64,000 nucleotides of DNA from Heterobasidion occidentale. Taxonomy: Eukaryota > Basidiomycota > Agaricomycetes > Russulales > Bondarzewiaceae. The stretch lies in the NCBI GenBank assembly GCA_039111635.1, contig JBCAQO010000013.1, positions 1,364,001 to 1,428,000 of the forward strand, in the 5' to 3' direction. Below the pieces are notes generated by a model that was not told the origin of the DNA, made no database searches, and worked only from the letters and a program-made list of their open reading frames with translations. Positions within the stretch are counted from its first letter, which is position 1. Each line of letters begins with the position of its first letter. This document shows, in pieces, positions 36,490 to 48,643 of this stretch. A program made the translations under genes and the position numbers.

Positions 36490-37839
36490 GGGTCGTTTGG
36501 ACGCTATGGTGAGCTCCTTTCTATAGAAATATATAACGCGTTGCCAAAACCGAAAACTCACATTCAATTGAGCAGAATGCCCCGTACTTATGAAACGGGC
36601 GGAGTAGTCTTTTGAAGGTCACTTGTCGATGTCATGGTTTTATACTCACTCTGTTCACGCTTTGTTACGATTGATGAAATTTCACTCTCTGGGTTTCGTG
36701 TTGATTGCATTCGCTTGCATTATGAGTGCCGCCGACAATCGCATACCTTCTTTCATGCCACTCCTTCGGCAAGGACATCGTGGTGACTCTCATGCTTATG
36801 CTTCTCTGTTTGTGTCAAAATCTCCTTCTCTCGCTGCACATCCAATTCGACTCCAGCTTGTGCATCGTGGATGCATCCTGCAAGAAGTTCTCGTCTGATC
36901 TCGAAGTCCAGCTATACCGCTACAGACAATACGATTGGAGCCTTTGGCGCAACCTGGTCAGTCATTTGCATGCTAGCGAAGTTTTACTATTTGACCTGCC
37001 TCTTGAGCTGCAGGCGAGGACACCTTTTGAGGCAGTACCGGCTTTGTCTTATCCGTTGCCATCTTGGTATACAACTTCTTCCTGGAGAATGCAAGGAAAC
37101 TCGATCGGGATGACTCACTCTCCTTGTACGCTCGCAAAGAAGCTCTCCACATTCTTTCTACTTTCATAACATCGGATCAACCGAGAGACTACGATTCCTG
37201 CAGATGTTCCATGACAGGAAATTACACGCAGAGTTACTTGTGTCCTTCGCTTCGTCAACCTTCGGATCCGCCTCCAACGGCATGTCCGCTCTCCTTCTGG
37301 CACCATTCAGGTACCTTGTGATCTTGCAGTGCATTATGAGCGGATATATTCCACTGTTGTATCCATTGCTCGACCGGTTTGTGTGCTAGACAAGGTTAGG
37401 AATCTCAGCTGCTCTCGGTAACGTGTAAATTTGATGCTCGTCCTCGTATTTGAGCTGGCTGAGGACCAGGAGCTGTCCGGACTCGAGCAACGACATGGTG
37501 AGATGCACACCTGGCATATTTGAAATAGTATGTTTGTATCTGCTCGAATCCAATACTGTCCATAGAGGCATTATGGCTGGATACATGATATGCATTGATA
37601 GAGAAGAATGTTCTTAGCAAAATAGTGGCGCTGGATGATTTTGGCGGTGTCAGGAGATGCTGCTTGTTGTCCGCTCCCTGTCCTGCGCTGTCCGGATCGC
37701 AAATTCAACGCCCCTATGAAGTCTTGTTTCTCGAATCTCAGCCTTTCGAGGAGAATTTGGCTGTTGCTTAAGCGCAAGATGACTTTCGAACCAATTCAAT
37801 TCCATAGGCGGAGAAGATCAAGCACAGGAAATCTATCCT
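36490..37839. other. intergenic between two secreted protein genes
   Basis: Convergent spacer between copy 1 and the two-repeat protein. It is AT-richer with short hydrophobic frames on the plus strand (36,623-37,389) that lack motifs. No gene is supported. Confidence 0.4.
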
Positions 37840-39399
37840 TATACCACTCCCTTGGAAACAGCACCAGCGTTCTTCTTGTCTGTCGCAATATTCTTGTTGA
37901 GCTTCGTTCTGTTGAAAGAAATAGAATATATCAGTAACCTGAAAACAGAACTCAAAACAAGGGCGACATACTGCTCCTCGGCCAACTTGGTCTGGAGGCT
38001 AGACGTATCGTCACCCGCGGCCTGAGCAACTGCCATCTAAGCGAGGCAACTCTGGTTAGCATTTAATCGATAAGCGGTATGGAGAGGGACGAACCTTGAT
38101 CTTGATGGCCTGGACCTCCCCCGTCAACTTCAAGACCTTGTTCTTAATCTTGCCGTTTGACAGAGCATCAGCATCGGCACCAGTGGCAGCATCAATCGCA
38201 GGGTTGAACTGGTCGGTCTCGGCAGCCTCGGCGAGCTTGCGCATCGACTCTACGGTATCAGCGGCATCGCCAACAGTGGCAAGGTCAACGCCGGCGAAAG
38301 GGTCTATGATCATTATTGTGAGTCAGAGAACTATTCCAAGTCAATGCACACGTGGACTTCACATACCAACAAAGACGGCATTGGCTTCAGCCTCAGCGTT
38401 TCCAGCGACACCGTCAGAGATCTGGAAGTCGGGGTATCTGCAGGAACTTGTTAAATTATACAGAGACCTGCTGCTGGTCAGACTCACGCCTTAGCAGTGA
38501 ACACGGCACCAGAAGCGGCGGCGGCGGCGTTCGTCTTGGTTGCGGCAGCGCTGGAAGTCGTGCTGGACGCTGCTGCAGCCTTGGTACTTACTGAACTGCT
38601 CGATGCCGCTGAAGCCTTCGTGTTTGATGCACTACTGGAGCTGCTGCCAACGACGCCCTTTGAGGCAGCGCCCGCATTCTTCTTATCCGTAGCGATGTTG
38701 GTATCCAGCTTCTTCCTGGAGAGTCCAAAGGTCGTCAGATCGTGAATGAACGAAATGGCGGGTGCTACGTACTGCTCCGCGGCAAGCTTCGTCTCGAGAT
38801 CAGACGTGTCATCCCCAGCGGCTTGCGCAACTGCGAGCTAGCAGAGGTCAAGGTCGTAAGTGCGTGTCGAGTATCAAGTGGATGACTAGAACGGACTTTG
38901 ATCTTGATCGCCTGAGTTTCGCCGGTCAGCTTAAGAACCTTGTTCTTGATCTTCCCATTCTGAAGAGCAGTCGCATCGGCGCCAGTAGCAGCGGCGATGG
39001 CAGGGTTGAACTGGTCGGTTTCAGCAGCTTCAGCGAGCTTGCGCATGGACTCCACAGTCGCCGCGTCAGCTCCAACTGTGGCAAGGTCAACCCCGTTGAA
39101 AGGGTCTGTTCAAATGGCGTGAGCATTATTGACATTTAAACCCATCGGATTTCGACTCACCGACAAAGACAGCGTTAGCTTCTGCCTGGGCATTTCCCGC
39201 CACACCGTCAGAGATTTGGAATGACGCATAGCTGAAACAGAGCCGTTCGTCAGAACAACGCAAAAAGATAGAATGAGAATGGGACTTACTCCTGGGCAGC
39301 AAACGCTCTGCGGAACACACTCCGACCGGGAACAGGTGCAGCAGAAACATAGCCTGCGAGAACAGGCGCAAAAATGGCGAACAGGGCAAGACGGACCAT
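37840..39399 (-). CDS. small secreted protein with two tandem domains (365 aa)
   Basis: Nine exons: 39290-39399, 39161-39231, 38897-39105, 38773-38837, 38488-38715, 38367-38437, 38095-38303, 37972-38036, 37840-37909, total 1098 bases in frame. Signal peptide at residues 1-21 (MVRLALFAIFAPVLAG), then a possible basic processing site FRR. Each domain reads SFQISDGVAGNA or DFQISDGVAGNA, then DPF(N/A)GVDLATVG, MRKLAEAAETDQFNPAI, GKIKNKVLKLTGE and IATDKKNAGA. I recognise this as a widespread agaricomycete small-secreted-protein domain, helical, of unknown function. The domains are joined by a Ser/Ala/Thr linker (exon 5), likely O-glycosylated. Homologs usually carry one domain. Confidence 0.88.
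37972..38437 (-). repeat. duplicated exon block, second domain
   Basis: Exons of 71, 209 and 65 bases matching 38773-39231 one for one. This shows the protein arose by tandem duplication of a four-exon unit. Confidence 0.88.
38773..39231 (-). repeat. duplicated exon block, first domain
   Basis: Exons of 71, 209 and 65 bases with phases identical to those of 37972-38437. The encoded sequences are very similar, while the introns differ. Confidence 0.88.
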
Positions 39400-40204
39400 G
39401 ATTGAGATTTGAAAGCGCAGGATCACAAAGAGTCGACCGTGACAAAGTATGAAGGATCGCACAGCGACGAACAAATGACAAGCTGGCGGAATTGAACGGC
39501 TGGAATGAAAGACGGGTAGAAGAAAGAATGGAGATCACCCTCAAGGCGAAAGAAAGAGAACAAGCAAGGGAATGGGGAACAGTTGGTCGAAAGCCTTTAT
39601 AAAGGCCCGGACAGAGCCCGGATGAGTCGATGACTTCTCGCAACATGGCAACGTCGGGTCTAGAGGATCATCTCTCCGACTTGGCAGAGACCTCATGGAG
39701 GCCAAGAAGAATTCTCGATCATCACCTTTGGCGAATCTGGAAACGACCTTATACAGTGCATTCACCGACCGGTGACTATCTCAGATTATAGGATTGAGGC
39801 ATAGGGATTAAGACATATTTATGTTGAGCTGTTTTTAAGAAACGGCATGAGGACGCTGTCTAAATACAAACACGTTCAACTCACCTTGGTTCTTGCCTGT
39901 TTGTCGAAGTACCGACTGTGTGTTACGTACGAAGGCACCCATGGCTAGACGCTCTTGGCAATGATCGCTGGAGGTTGCCGTCATGCCGAAGCCGTGGGAA
40001 TGATGGGGCACCTTGACTTATTCACACATCCAAGAAAGATTCGCTGTCGCTGACAGCGCAGCGTTGACCTCGAGAGCTAATAGGGCACAAGAATTCCAAA
40101 GGGTAAAGTGGGCATAGCAATCACAACATATGCTTGGAGAAAATGCAATGCAACTCGTGAATATCTATTAGCAATAATCCACTCATATGCCTCACAGCCC
40201 TAGC
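39400..40204. other. intergenic stretch
   Basis: Upstream of the two-repeat secreted protein and downstream of the DUF6533-type gene. No motif-bearing frame seen; it should hold the secreted gene's promoter. Confidence 0.4.
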
Positions 40205-42008
40205 CTACACTCCAGCCGGTTCAGCTGTCGTGGGGCAAGTTGTTAAAGTAGTGAGCTCGACGTTGCTCCAATCCGCTGTGTCGCCTGCTTCTTCCCCGCT
40301 CCACTGCATTGAGCTAACAGTAGTGTCATATACCTGTCTGCGAGGGCGATTATTGGCAAGTGGAGGATTGCGAGACAGGGTCGTAACATCTAACAGTATT
40401 TGATCATCGCGTAGTAAGAGGCGGCGGGGGTTGAGGAGGAGACGGGAACCCTGTTGCCCAAAGTGTGAGTACATTGTTAGCCTTGGAATGAAGGTGAATG
40501 CATCATGTGCACGGAAAGGTGACCAGCAAGCGAATGACAGGACGTACAGCAAAGGAAAGGACCACAAAGAGCCAGCTGGTCATCGAAGTACGAAGTGAAC
40601 ATATGATGTATCGAGAAGAGTAAGTTGTGGTCGGAGGAGGAGAAAGGGAGATGTAGGCATATCAGGAAAAAGTGAGTCAATAGAAAAGGTAAAGATAGAC
40701 GCGACGCACGTCCAACAGGTTCCTACAAGTAAAGAGTGCAAGACTGCATACAGAATCAGATTGATGAGCATTGCCGCTAAGCACACCCGGACACGCCGGT
40801 CGCCAAAGCGAAAGAGAGCATGGGGAATCAGATCGTGATCATTCCAGTATCACGGAAAGTAGGAAGAACAATGTGCGCACCGAAAATCAGCGCAAATGCC
40901 CACGTCCCGTCACGCAAGAACTGACGAATAATCGAACTCATATTCCACATTGATCTGCAGGATCCATGCGCGTGGTCACGGGCGGTGATCAGGAGCCTAG
41001 CGATCGTGAGTCCGAAAAGAAAAGTCTGAAATACAAGGGATATGATCCTGATGTCCGTAGGTACAAATAAGCACGCATCCCTCTCTGGACAAAGAGGAAG
41101 GATGAAATGATGGCGTAGAAATGGGGTTGGATGAAGAGACGAAGGCGCACCAATACGCAATGAACATCCTGGGTGTCTTAGTGACTTCACAGGTGGCATC
41201 GACGATGACTTGCGAAGAAGCAATTGCGCTGACAGCGGACATCGCTGCGATCTCTGCAACGAGAAGGGTGAGGAGCAGAAGGAGAAGTATGCGGGAGCAG
41301 GCGTAAAGGGCGTAGACTGAATATAAATGGGTTCAACGTTAGATGTGAATGTGCAATGCAAGAGAAGTGGGGAAGTAGCGTTTCAGGTATTGAAGAAGCT
41401 CGTGATGTTCACGCACCGCGAAGCAGTAAGACGCCGTCGACGGAGGAAATAAGAATCTGGATTGCGGCGCTTTGGAAAACAATCCATACTTGGCACTCAG
41501 AGGGACTGAAATGTCGACCGTTTGTGGAATATATATCAAGAGCAAGGAGAACACTTGCGACGGTAATAGGAAAATTAGAAGTGGCAATTCCTTGGAAGCG
41601 AAGAGACAATGGACATACAGCTGGACCGCGTAAGAGAAGTAACGGCAGACAACATAGAGAAGCGTTGTGAATGACCACCTTGTCCTGTGGTAGTGAGGTA
41701 AAATGAGTGCGCGGCTGCCCCCAAAAAAACATCTGAGCGGAGTAGAAGGTCGGACATACATCCATATGTACTTGACCTACATCATCAGTGTGAAAGCCCC
41801 CTCTTTTCAAAGCGGAAGGCACGAGACGTACCTCGTCCGCGATTGTAAAGAGGATATCATAAGTCATAAGCGTCAAAGATGCCACTGGATACACCAAATC
41901 AATACGTACGTTGCTTCATAGAGACAGACGAATACCTTGGTTATAAGCAATGTACATCGCGTTCCTTTTGTCCATCAGATCCGGTACGAGCTGAAGTGTA
42001 ATCGGCAT
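40205..42008 (-). CDS. DUF6533-type multi-pass membrane protein
   Basis: Fungal seven-helix-like membrane protein of unknown function, common in agaricomycetes. Exons: 41936-42008, 41832-41884, about 41619-41684, 41417-41505, 41151-41316, 40881-41080, 40710-40776, 40548-40575, 40205-40450. The diagnostic start LTLMTYDILFTIADE is followed by RWSFTTLLYVVCRYFSYA, CQVWIVFQSAAIQ, VYALYACSRILLLLLTLLV, the conserved RDGTWAFALIF and the tail SRLLLNPRRL. All junctions fit except exon 2 to exon 3, where the count is off by two bases. That means an unusual splice, one extra base, or a two-base loss. One exon is only 28 bases. The last 70 residues are a polar cytosolic tail. Confidence 0.75.
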
Positions 42009-42888
42009 ACTGTGGATGTCGACAGAGGGTGATACGGGAGCACAGAGTCGATGTCGAGGTGTGAGAGAATCGGATGACAAGCCCTTCATGGCCACGTCTC
42101 GATGTCTACCTATATGAGGGCAGTCGAAGCATCAATGATATCAGACGCCCTGTGCAGGGCACAGGGTCGTCACTAGGCTGATCGTGAAAAAAGTCGAAGG
42201 CTATTGCTGAACACTCATCAAGAGGATTCAATGAGGGCATAGCTTCCATTCATATGCTTATGGCGTCTCGCATCACGAAGCCAACGGTGTAGCTCTCCCG
42301 TGATCGTAGTGTGCAGATGAAAGCACATTCCAATGTATTGTCCGATTGTTCAAGGAGAGAATGATGATGTTTAGAATGCTCGCTAGCAACCACAAGATAA
42401 ACCGCAGTTTAAAGGCTTCCTATATATTGAGCAAACTCGGAACAGGAGCAGCAACCTATATTAAGTGCTCGTGAGAACGCTCTACGGGCATCGTTCATTC
42501 AAACTTACCAGAATCGAACGGGATCTTTCAGTACAGCTTCAGCTGCGAAACGACCGACCGAAAGTGTGGGAAGTCGACCGGCGCGATCCCAACTGGCACA
42601 CGAAGAATCGCTGCTCTGCAATTGCACTACTCCACATGAATTGAAAGCACAGGAATGAGGTAGAAACTGACGACAGCTAACGGCAATAGGGACGCCGGAC
42701 GCCATGCTCGCCGCGACAAGTGATCCGGATAACAGTTATGTATACAATGCTCGGATGGAGAGAGATCCATGCGGGGAACATTTTCTTTTTTCAAAACACG
42801 CGGTCGTTCGCGTGTCAACGGGAGCGTACAAAACCTGCAATAGGGGCACCACTATCCCTCCGAAATACACCGACGTTTGCTGTTCAAT
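42009..42888. other. intergenic stretch
   Basis: Between the DUF6533-type gene's 5' end and the 3' end of the UTP16-like gene. A minus-strand frame at 42505-42705 has no motif. No gene is supported. Confidence 0.4.
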
Positions 42889-43857
42889 TCAAAACAAAAG
42901 GAAAATCAGAGAGTGCACCGGAAATTGACCTGAACGTTCGTCCTCACCTGGCTTGCGCTCCCATCCCTGAGCCTTTTTGCCGTCCTTCAAAGCCAGAGCG
43001 CGAGACAAAAAGCGGTCGATTCGCACTGAAGGAGCAACCGTACCCCGAATGGATGTGTACGAATCTGTGTGTGACGTGCTCGAAGGCAGAACACGGATTG
43101 TCCGCGTTCTAGCATTGCATTCAGATTGGTTCGTTCCGAAAGATTATTTTCAAGAAGTGCTCACCCAAGAACAACATCTTTTGGTTTATTATAACACGTT
43201 TTCGCTTTTTGAATGTCTTTTGGCTGCTTGACGGTTTTGTTTGTGAAGATATGCGATTCGCGGGTGATGATTTTGCGAAGGCGGATGTAAAGAGTGGTCG
43301 GGGAGATATTTGGAGCTAGGGGGTAGTGACTGCTCTTGCTCGGAATCCATGAACGCATCTTCCTCACTGGACACCTCCTCGTTATCGTCGGATGGTGCAA
43401 GCTCCTGGTCTTCGTCCATGTCGTCAGCAATTTCGCCTCCATCCTTCTCCGTTACATCTTCCTCGTTAATACCGTGTTCCGACCCAATATCTTCGCCGCC
43501 CTCTTCTACCATACCTGACTCGCCCTCTTCCTCGCTCTCGTCCGACTCACCTTCGGCCTCGTCCATCGCCCTAGCCATTCTCGCCTCCAACCTGCTCTGA
43601 TCCTTATCCTGTTCGTCGTCACTATTTTCAGGCGCTTTATTTTCTGCCTCCCCGATGAGACGCTCCTTTCCCTTGGTCCCTCCACGGATAACAGCCTGTT
43701 CCTTAAGACGCCTATCCTTCAACCTGTTTCTCTCCTTCAACTTGGATTTCTCTGCTGCACGAAACGTTTCAATGTCGCGCTGACGACCTCGTGCAGCATT
43801 TTTGGAGTTTGCTAGAGTGATTGCCTGTGGCGCATCTGATTCTGAGTCAGAAGACAT
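42889..43857 (-). CDS. UTP16/BUD21-like small-subunit processome protein, frame-broken
   Basis: Nucleolar factor for U3-dependent 18S rRNA processing if the family call is right. The N-terminus has SDAPQAITLANSK followed by a basic FRAAEKSKLKERNRLKDR region, then a long acidic stretch (Glu/Asp, about residues 85-185), as in UTP16. The end of exon 1 reads LPDH, then must shift one base (near 43,292) to TSAFAKSSPANRISSQ and a basic KKRKR. A GTGAGC donor near 43,165 and an acceptor near 43,114 lead to TRTIRVLP and the conserved-looking RFLSRALALKDGKKAQGWER. The splice also seems one base short. A true null in such a gene would be harmful, so sequence errors are a serious alternative. Start at the ATG before SSDSES. 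Confidence 0.6.
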
Positions 43858-44072
43858 AAGAGACTGGACCAAGGATAGAAAGGAAGAGAGGAAGGTTTCA
43901 AATTTGGATTTCCTATTTGAGAGTGCTCATCCGTCGAAGCCGCCACAGGAATGATCAACCTGTTCTTGTATTCACGAACTTGTTTTCGCTCACTGGTAGC
44001 CACGCATCTAAATACCGTCCTGGCTGAGCACATTGTCTCAACTTCGATTCATGTGAACGGATGAAAAAGAAC

Positions 44073-44077
44073 AAAAA
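44073..44077 (-). terminator. Pol III T-tract terminator of tRNA-Glu
   Basis: TTTTT on the coding strand 6 bases beyond the tRNA 3' end, with another T run a few bases on. Confidence 0.7.
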
Positions 44078-44082
44078 GGAAT

Positions 44083-44160
44083 TCGGGTACGGGGAATCGA
44101 ACCCCGAGCTGCCGCGATATCTATGAGAGGCGGCAATGTTAGCCGTTACACCATACCCGA
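44083..44160 (-). tRNA. tRNA-Glu(CUC) with a 7-base intron
   Basis: The 5' arm TCGGGTA pairs fully with 3' TACCCGA. D arm GTGT/ACAT, anticodon stem GCCGC/GCGGC, anticodon CUC at 44127-44125, T arm CGGGG-TTCGAAT-CCCCG. Between A37 and position 38 an extra TAGATAT fits the usual eukaryotic intron site. The total is 78 bases with the intron. It decodes GAG. Confidence 0.92.
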
Positions 44161-44792
44161 TATATAATACAACGCTTTGTGATGTCTGTGTTCATAGAGA
44201 CAAAATGCGCAAATAAGCATTCACGTCCATAACTGGACAATTGAGAGCATAGAACTAGAGGCTAAGCGCTAAGGCCAACGATTGCAGGACATGAGGTTTG
44301 ACTGCCTTTTACTGAAAACAACCAACTCATCACGACATCGCATTGGATTAGGCTGAGCGACACTGGTACACAGATCAAAATACAACATGGCGAAGACCAA
44401 CATTCGACAATGACATCAGACAGGATATCCCAACACAACAGCAGAGAAAGCTCAAGAGAAAGGAAAGCGAGTATCGCACGCCGCCAAAGGGAATAGAAAA
44501 GAACATAGTAGATGATCACAAGAATGCACCCTAGAGGAGATAAAAATACAGCCACTTATATACCCCGCTGCCTGCCCCGCACCACTGCACCCGCACCGCG
44601 TGCAAAGAACAGTCTTTCCTGAGAGAAACTGCGGAAAATTTCAGAGAAAAACAGAGATATCCTTCCACAGTTCTTTGGAAAGAACCAGTTTCACCTCAGT
44701 TTCTTCCAGGAAAACGTACTATGCACGCGGCGTCAGCCCAACCAAGTCGACCGCGCTATTGAGCCGCAATCACATGTTGGGCTTCCGCCCGG
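44161..44792. other. intergenic stretch
   Basis: Upstream of the tRNA and downstream of the transcription factor. Short frames only; nothing supported. Confidence 0.4.
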
Positions 44793-47700
44793 CTATGGTG
44801 TCGCGACGAGGCCTGACAAATCCTCGCTGCCTCTCTGCTTGCCGCTCCCGCCTGTGCCGGCACCAAACGCGTGCTCGTATAGCCCTGCGTCTGCCATGCC
44901 ACCCTCGCCGAGGAAGTCGGCCTGCGAGTGGAACAGCGCCGTCATATCCAATCCAGCAGCACCACCGTCATTTCCGATGCCAGCGCCGCCGAACAGCGCC
45001 ATGATCTCCGCAGGCGTCATGCTCAGCGCACTCTCGACCGAGCCGTAGTGCGCTTGCCCTTGTGATTGCGAATGCGAATGGGCGGTGCGACGACGACGGG
45101 CTCGTAGGCCCAAAGGAGAGCGGTGGGACGGCGGGGCTACTGGTGGTGTTTTGATTCGGCGTGGGGAGGTCGACAAACATGTCCGTTGGAGAGAACGCTT
45201 CTGAGTCTTGCGGCGGGGACTCTTGGCTGCCAGACGAGCGCGGTGCCGACGGCGTCTTTTTGCGTACCGGGCGGATCCACGGCGGGAGCGTTTTGTTGTT
45301 TTGTGGGAAGTCAACGGTAACTGCAGGGGGTCCAAAGGTATTTGTGTGACTTTAATATCAAGGTTTTTTTTTGAAGAAAGCAGAGAAATGTAAGTTCAGC
45401 TTCATGCGGAGACCGTCAAAAGCAGCGAACTCACTCCGACAAAATTCTTCCATCAAATCGCCCGAGCGTAGCCCGCACACGTACCGGTTGCTGAACCGGC
45501 GCAGCAGCCCAACACAGGACCGCAGCGCGTTAAGCGCGGGCGCGATGAGTGGGCGAAGCGAGTCGGCCTGACAGTTAAGCAGGAAAGCGACGAGCGTGCG
45601 ACCAGCCTGCGTAAGCTGGTGGATGACATGCACACCATCTGTAATCTCATCGCCGTCAGTCCATATGAACACCGCAGAGCTGGAGGGAAACAACACGTAC
45701 AGTACGTCATCAATCCCTTCGTCGCGATCTGCAGATGCGCAGAGACAATTGCAGAGCGCACGCGTGCGCGACCCGCATCGCCAGGCACTCGGCCTCGCCC
45801 TGCTCCATCTCGCCCACTTCTGCGCGTTCCGCGACCATCTCCGAGAACCGATGGCGCATGATCAGCATGCGCACGAACGCTGCCAAGCATGCGATCCGCT
45901 CCGCGTGCGTCACGCGAATCACGTCCGCGCTCGCCGCCGTCTCGGGCGTGCGTCGCCAGTGCACCGGCACCGACGCGCACGCCTCCTCAGCAGCGCTTCT
46001 TCCTCCCGCAATCCCTTGTGCCGCCGGAACCCGACGAGGATCGACGTCGCCCGCGACAGGAACGCGTCACCAGCGCCGAACGACTTGGGTGGAGGCGTGT
46101 CGAGCACCGACTCGAGCACGACGAAGAGCCGCAGCACGCATACGAACGCGCCCATTCGGCTCGGCGTGTCCTGTGGCTGCGGCCCGATGCCCTCGTGCGT
46201 GATGAACTCGTCGTCGACCGCAGCAGGTTCGCCAACGTCGCAGTCTCGCAGTCTGATCATCGGCGGCCGACCAAAATGCGCGGACGCCTGCTTGTCCCAC
46301 ACATAGACACACCAGAATGTACGCCGGCGGATCTCATCCTCGATCGGATCGAAGATGTCGTACGCGTCCGATGAGCGGTGTAGGCCCGCATCTATTGAAA
46401 GTGTGATAGACTCGGAGAGGAGAGCGAACGCTTTCGAAAGCTTGCCCCACCCGACCGCGTACACACCAGCAACGAGCACCCCTTGCACTGTGTATACTGT
46501 CGGGCGGTCCGCCGCGGGCAGTGTGCGCAGGCGCGAGAAGAGCTCGAACCATTGTGTACCAGAGGATATGCCGTCGCTCGGGTCCGCGCGCACGCGCGGG
46601 TCGTCGATGTGACGCGACGCAAGGCAACATACCGCAACGATGAATGCCGCGAAGCCCGGCTCGCCCCACTTTTGCGGATTACCATAATCCTGCGGTAAAG
46701 ATGGTTAGTCTGTCATTGCACCATATGGAAAAGCATGGCTTACGTTCAAGAAAGTTGGGACATGGAGGAATGGCATAAGGTAGTAGGAGGTCGAAAGGTA
46801 GCACTGAACAAGGCTAAAGGCGCAAGCACATAGATTTGAATGACCACCTCCACATGACCAAAACAACGCATTCCCGAAACAGACACACACCTATCCATTA
46901 GATCCGGTGCAATGAACGCTGTGATCAACTTCCATATCTTCTCAGGGTCGATATCCGTTCGCTTCGCTGTCCGGTCTGGGAACCACTCGGCCGCCGACGC
47001 CGACGCCGCTGCCCTTGCGGCGGCAGCAGCAGCGAACGCAGACGCCGATGCGGCCGACGTCTGTGGCAATGCCGTAGGAGAGGTAGCCGAAGCGGATGTA
47101 GAGGCAGAAGGGGACGTCGGGGACGTGGGCGATGTAGGCGATGCATAGGATGTCGATGTCGACGATGACGCCCACGAATCGCGCCCACGTTCCCGTGAGC
47201 GTGAATGCGAGTGCGAATGGGATGCCGGGCTCCCCTCACGCTCCATCTTCATCTGCATCTGCTGCATGTCCCCGCCCTGATCCTGCCCGTGTTGCTGGTG
47301 TGGCGGCCCGTGCCGCTCAACCAAGAGATCCAAAATTGGCAGGCCTGACATCTCTCCCTGCCATCGCGTATACCCCTCGTCGTCCAAGTATAGATATGAT
47401 GAGGAGAGCGAGAGCCGCGCAGTGTCCTCGACGAGCCGCTCGACCCCCATTCCCGTACCCATACCGTTGGCCACAAATCCGTTGCCAAAGCCATTGCCGT
47501 TCGCGTTGCCAATGCCCAGGGCGGGGATGAGGCCAGGATCGCCGTAGGCAGACATACCGTAAGCAGAGTTCCCTGCATAGGCATCGTGCGGGCTCGCTTG
47601 GCGCGACCCCGACTGCCCGTGTCCGTGCCCATGCCCGCGCCCATGCGCACCAGGGGTCGGCGTCGGCGTCGGCGCAAAGTGCGTTGAGGGCCCCACGAGG

Positions 47701-48643
47701 GGAAACACGTTGAGCGCGGGGGGCGGTGCGGCAGACGGATATATAGGATTTTGGCCTGGGTTCTGGCCTTGACTCTGAGGATCGAAGGCCTGTGAGAGTC
47801 CGCCGTCAAAGCCTGAACCTGGGATGAGGGGGTGCTGCTGTGCTTGTTGGGGAACGGGTTGGAGCGGGTATGGGAGGCCAGATGCGTTGCTGTTGTTGTG
47901 TAGGTTCGAAAGATTGACGGAGGCGAAGACGGCGGGGGGGATGGCTTGGATGAGGGATTCGAGGTGATGCATACGGTCTTCAAGAGTCGCTGTGCGTCTA
48001 GACGTGCATGACACATGATGTGTGAGAGACGTTTGGGATGTAAAAGAAAAGGTTGTGGGCAGAATTTTATCAGAAGCGCGCGCAAATACAAAAGTGGTGG
48101 CAAAGAGTGGTGGCAAAGGAGGGCTAAGACTCACTTTGACTTGTGCGGATGGCTGCGCTTTCCAGGCTCTTCGAAGGTACAGGCCGAATTGGCGCCGAGG
48201 CAGGCCTGACAAGGATGGCCCTCATCACACTTGATCCGTCGACGGCTGAGTTCCGTTGTACCATGTGATCACCGAGCGAGTTCAGTGGAGGTGTGAGCAC
48301 CGAGCACCGATCGGACGTGGGTAGGAGAAGAAGCGAGGGCGTAAGGAGTGGCAATGCGACGATGATTAGGCATGTATTCGAGAGTGCACACGCAGGAGAG
48401 GGTGGAGAAAGCAAGAGACTCACCGGCACCTATCGCACGCTCTTGATCATCACACAACGACATAATAACATCATTCAATCAGCAAAGTCGAACTCAAAGC
48501 CACAATTCAAAGCGTTGGAGCCCAAAGCTAAAATGCAACACAACACACCTGCTCAGCTTGAACCTGCGCTCCTTGAGCAGCGAGAGCGAAGGCTTGTCAG
48601 CGCCTCCGCTGCTCTGCTGTCCCTCGTCGGACACGGGCGGCAT
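44793..48643 (-). CDS. Zn2Cys6 transcription factor with fungal_trans domain
   Basis: Nuclear DNA-binding regulator. Exons 48549-48643, 48424-48441 (18 bases), 48135-48245, 46891-47997 and 46744-46813, then a long exon from about 46,706 downward. The binuclear zinc cluster is [20 protein letters not shown] then ACLGANSAC, spacing CX2CX6CX5CX2CX6C, followed by basic KRSHPHKSK and a short coiled linker ([12 protein letters not shown]). The middle is Gly/His/Gln/Ser-rich. The fungal_trans part (PF04082) includes [42 protein letters not shown] and [20 protein letters not shown]. Frame breaks are inferred near 45,990, 45,745 and 45,095; the frame that continues after each is clearly coding ([22 protein letters not shown]). 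The start ATG gives [10 protein letters not shown]. Target genes unknown. Confidence 0.82.
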
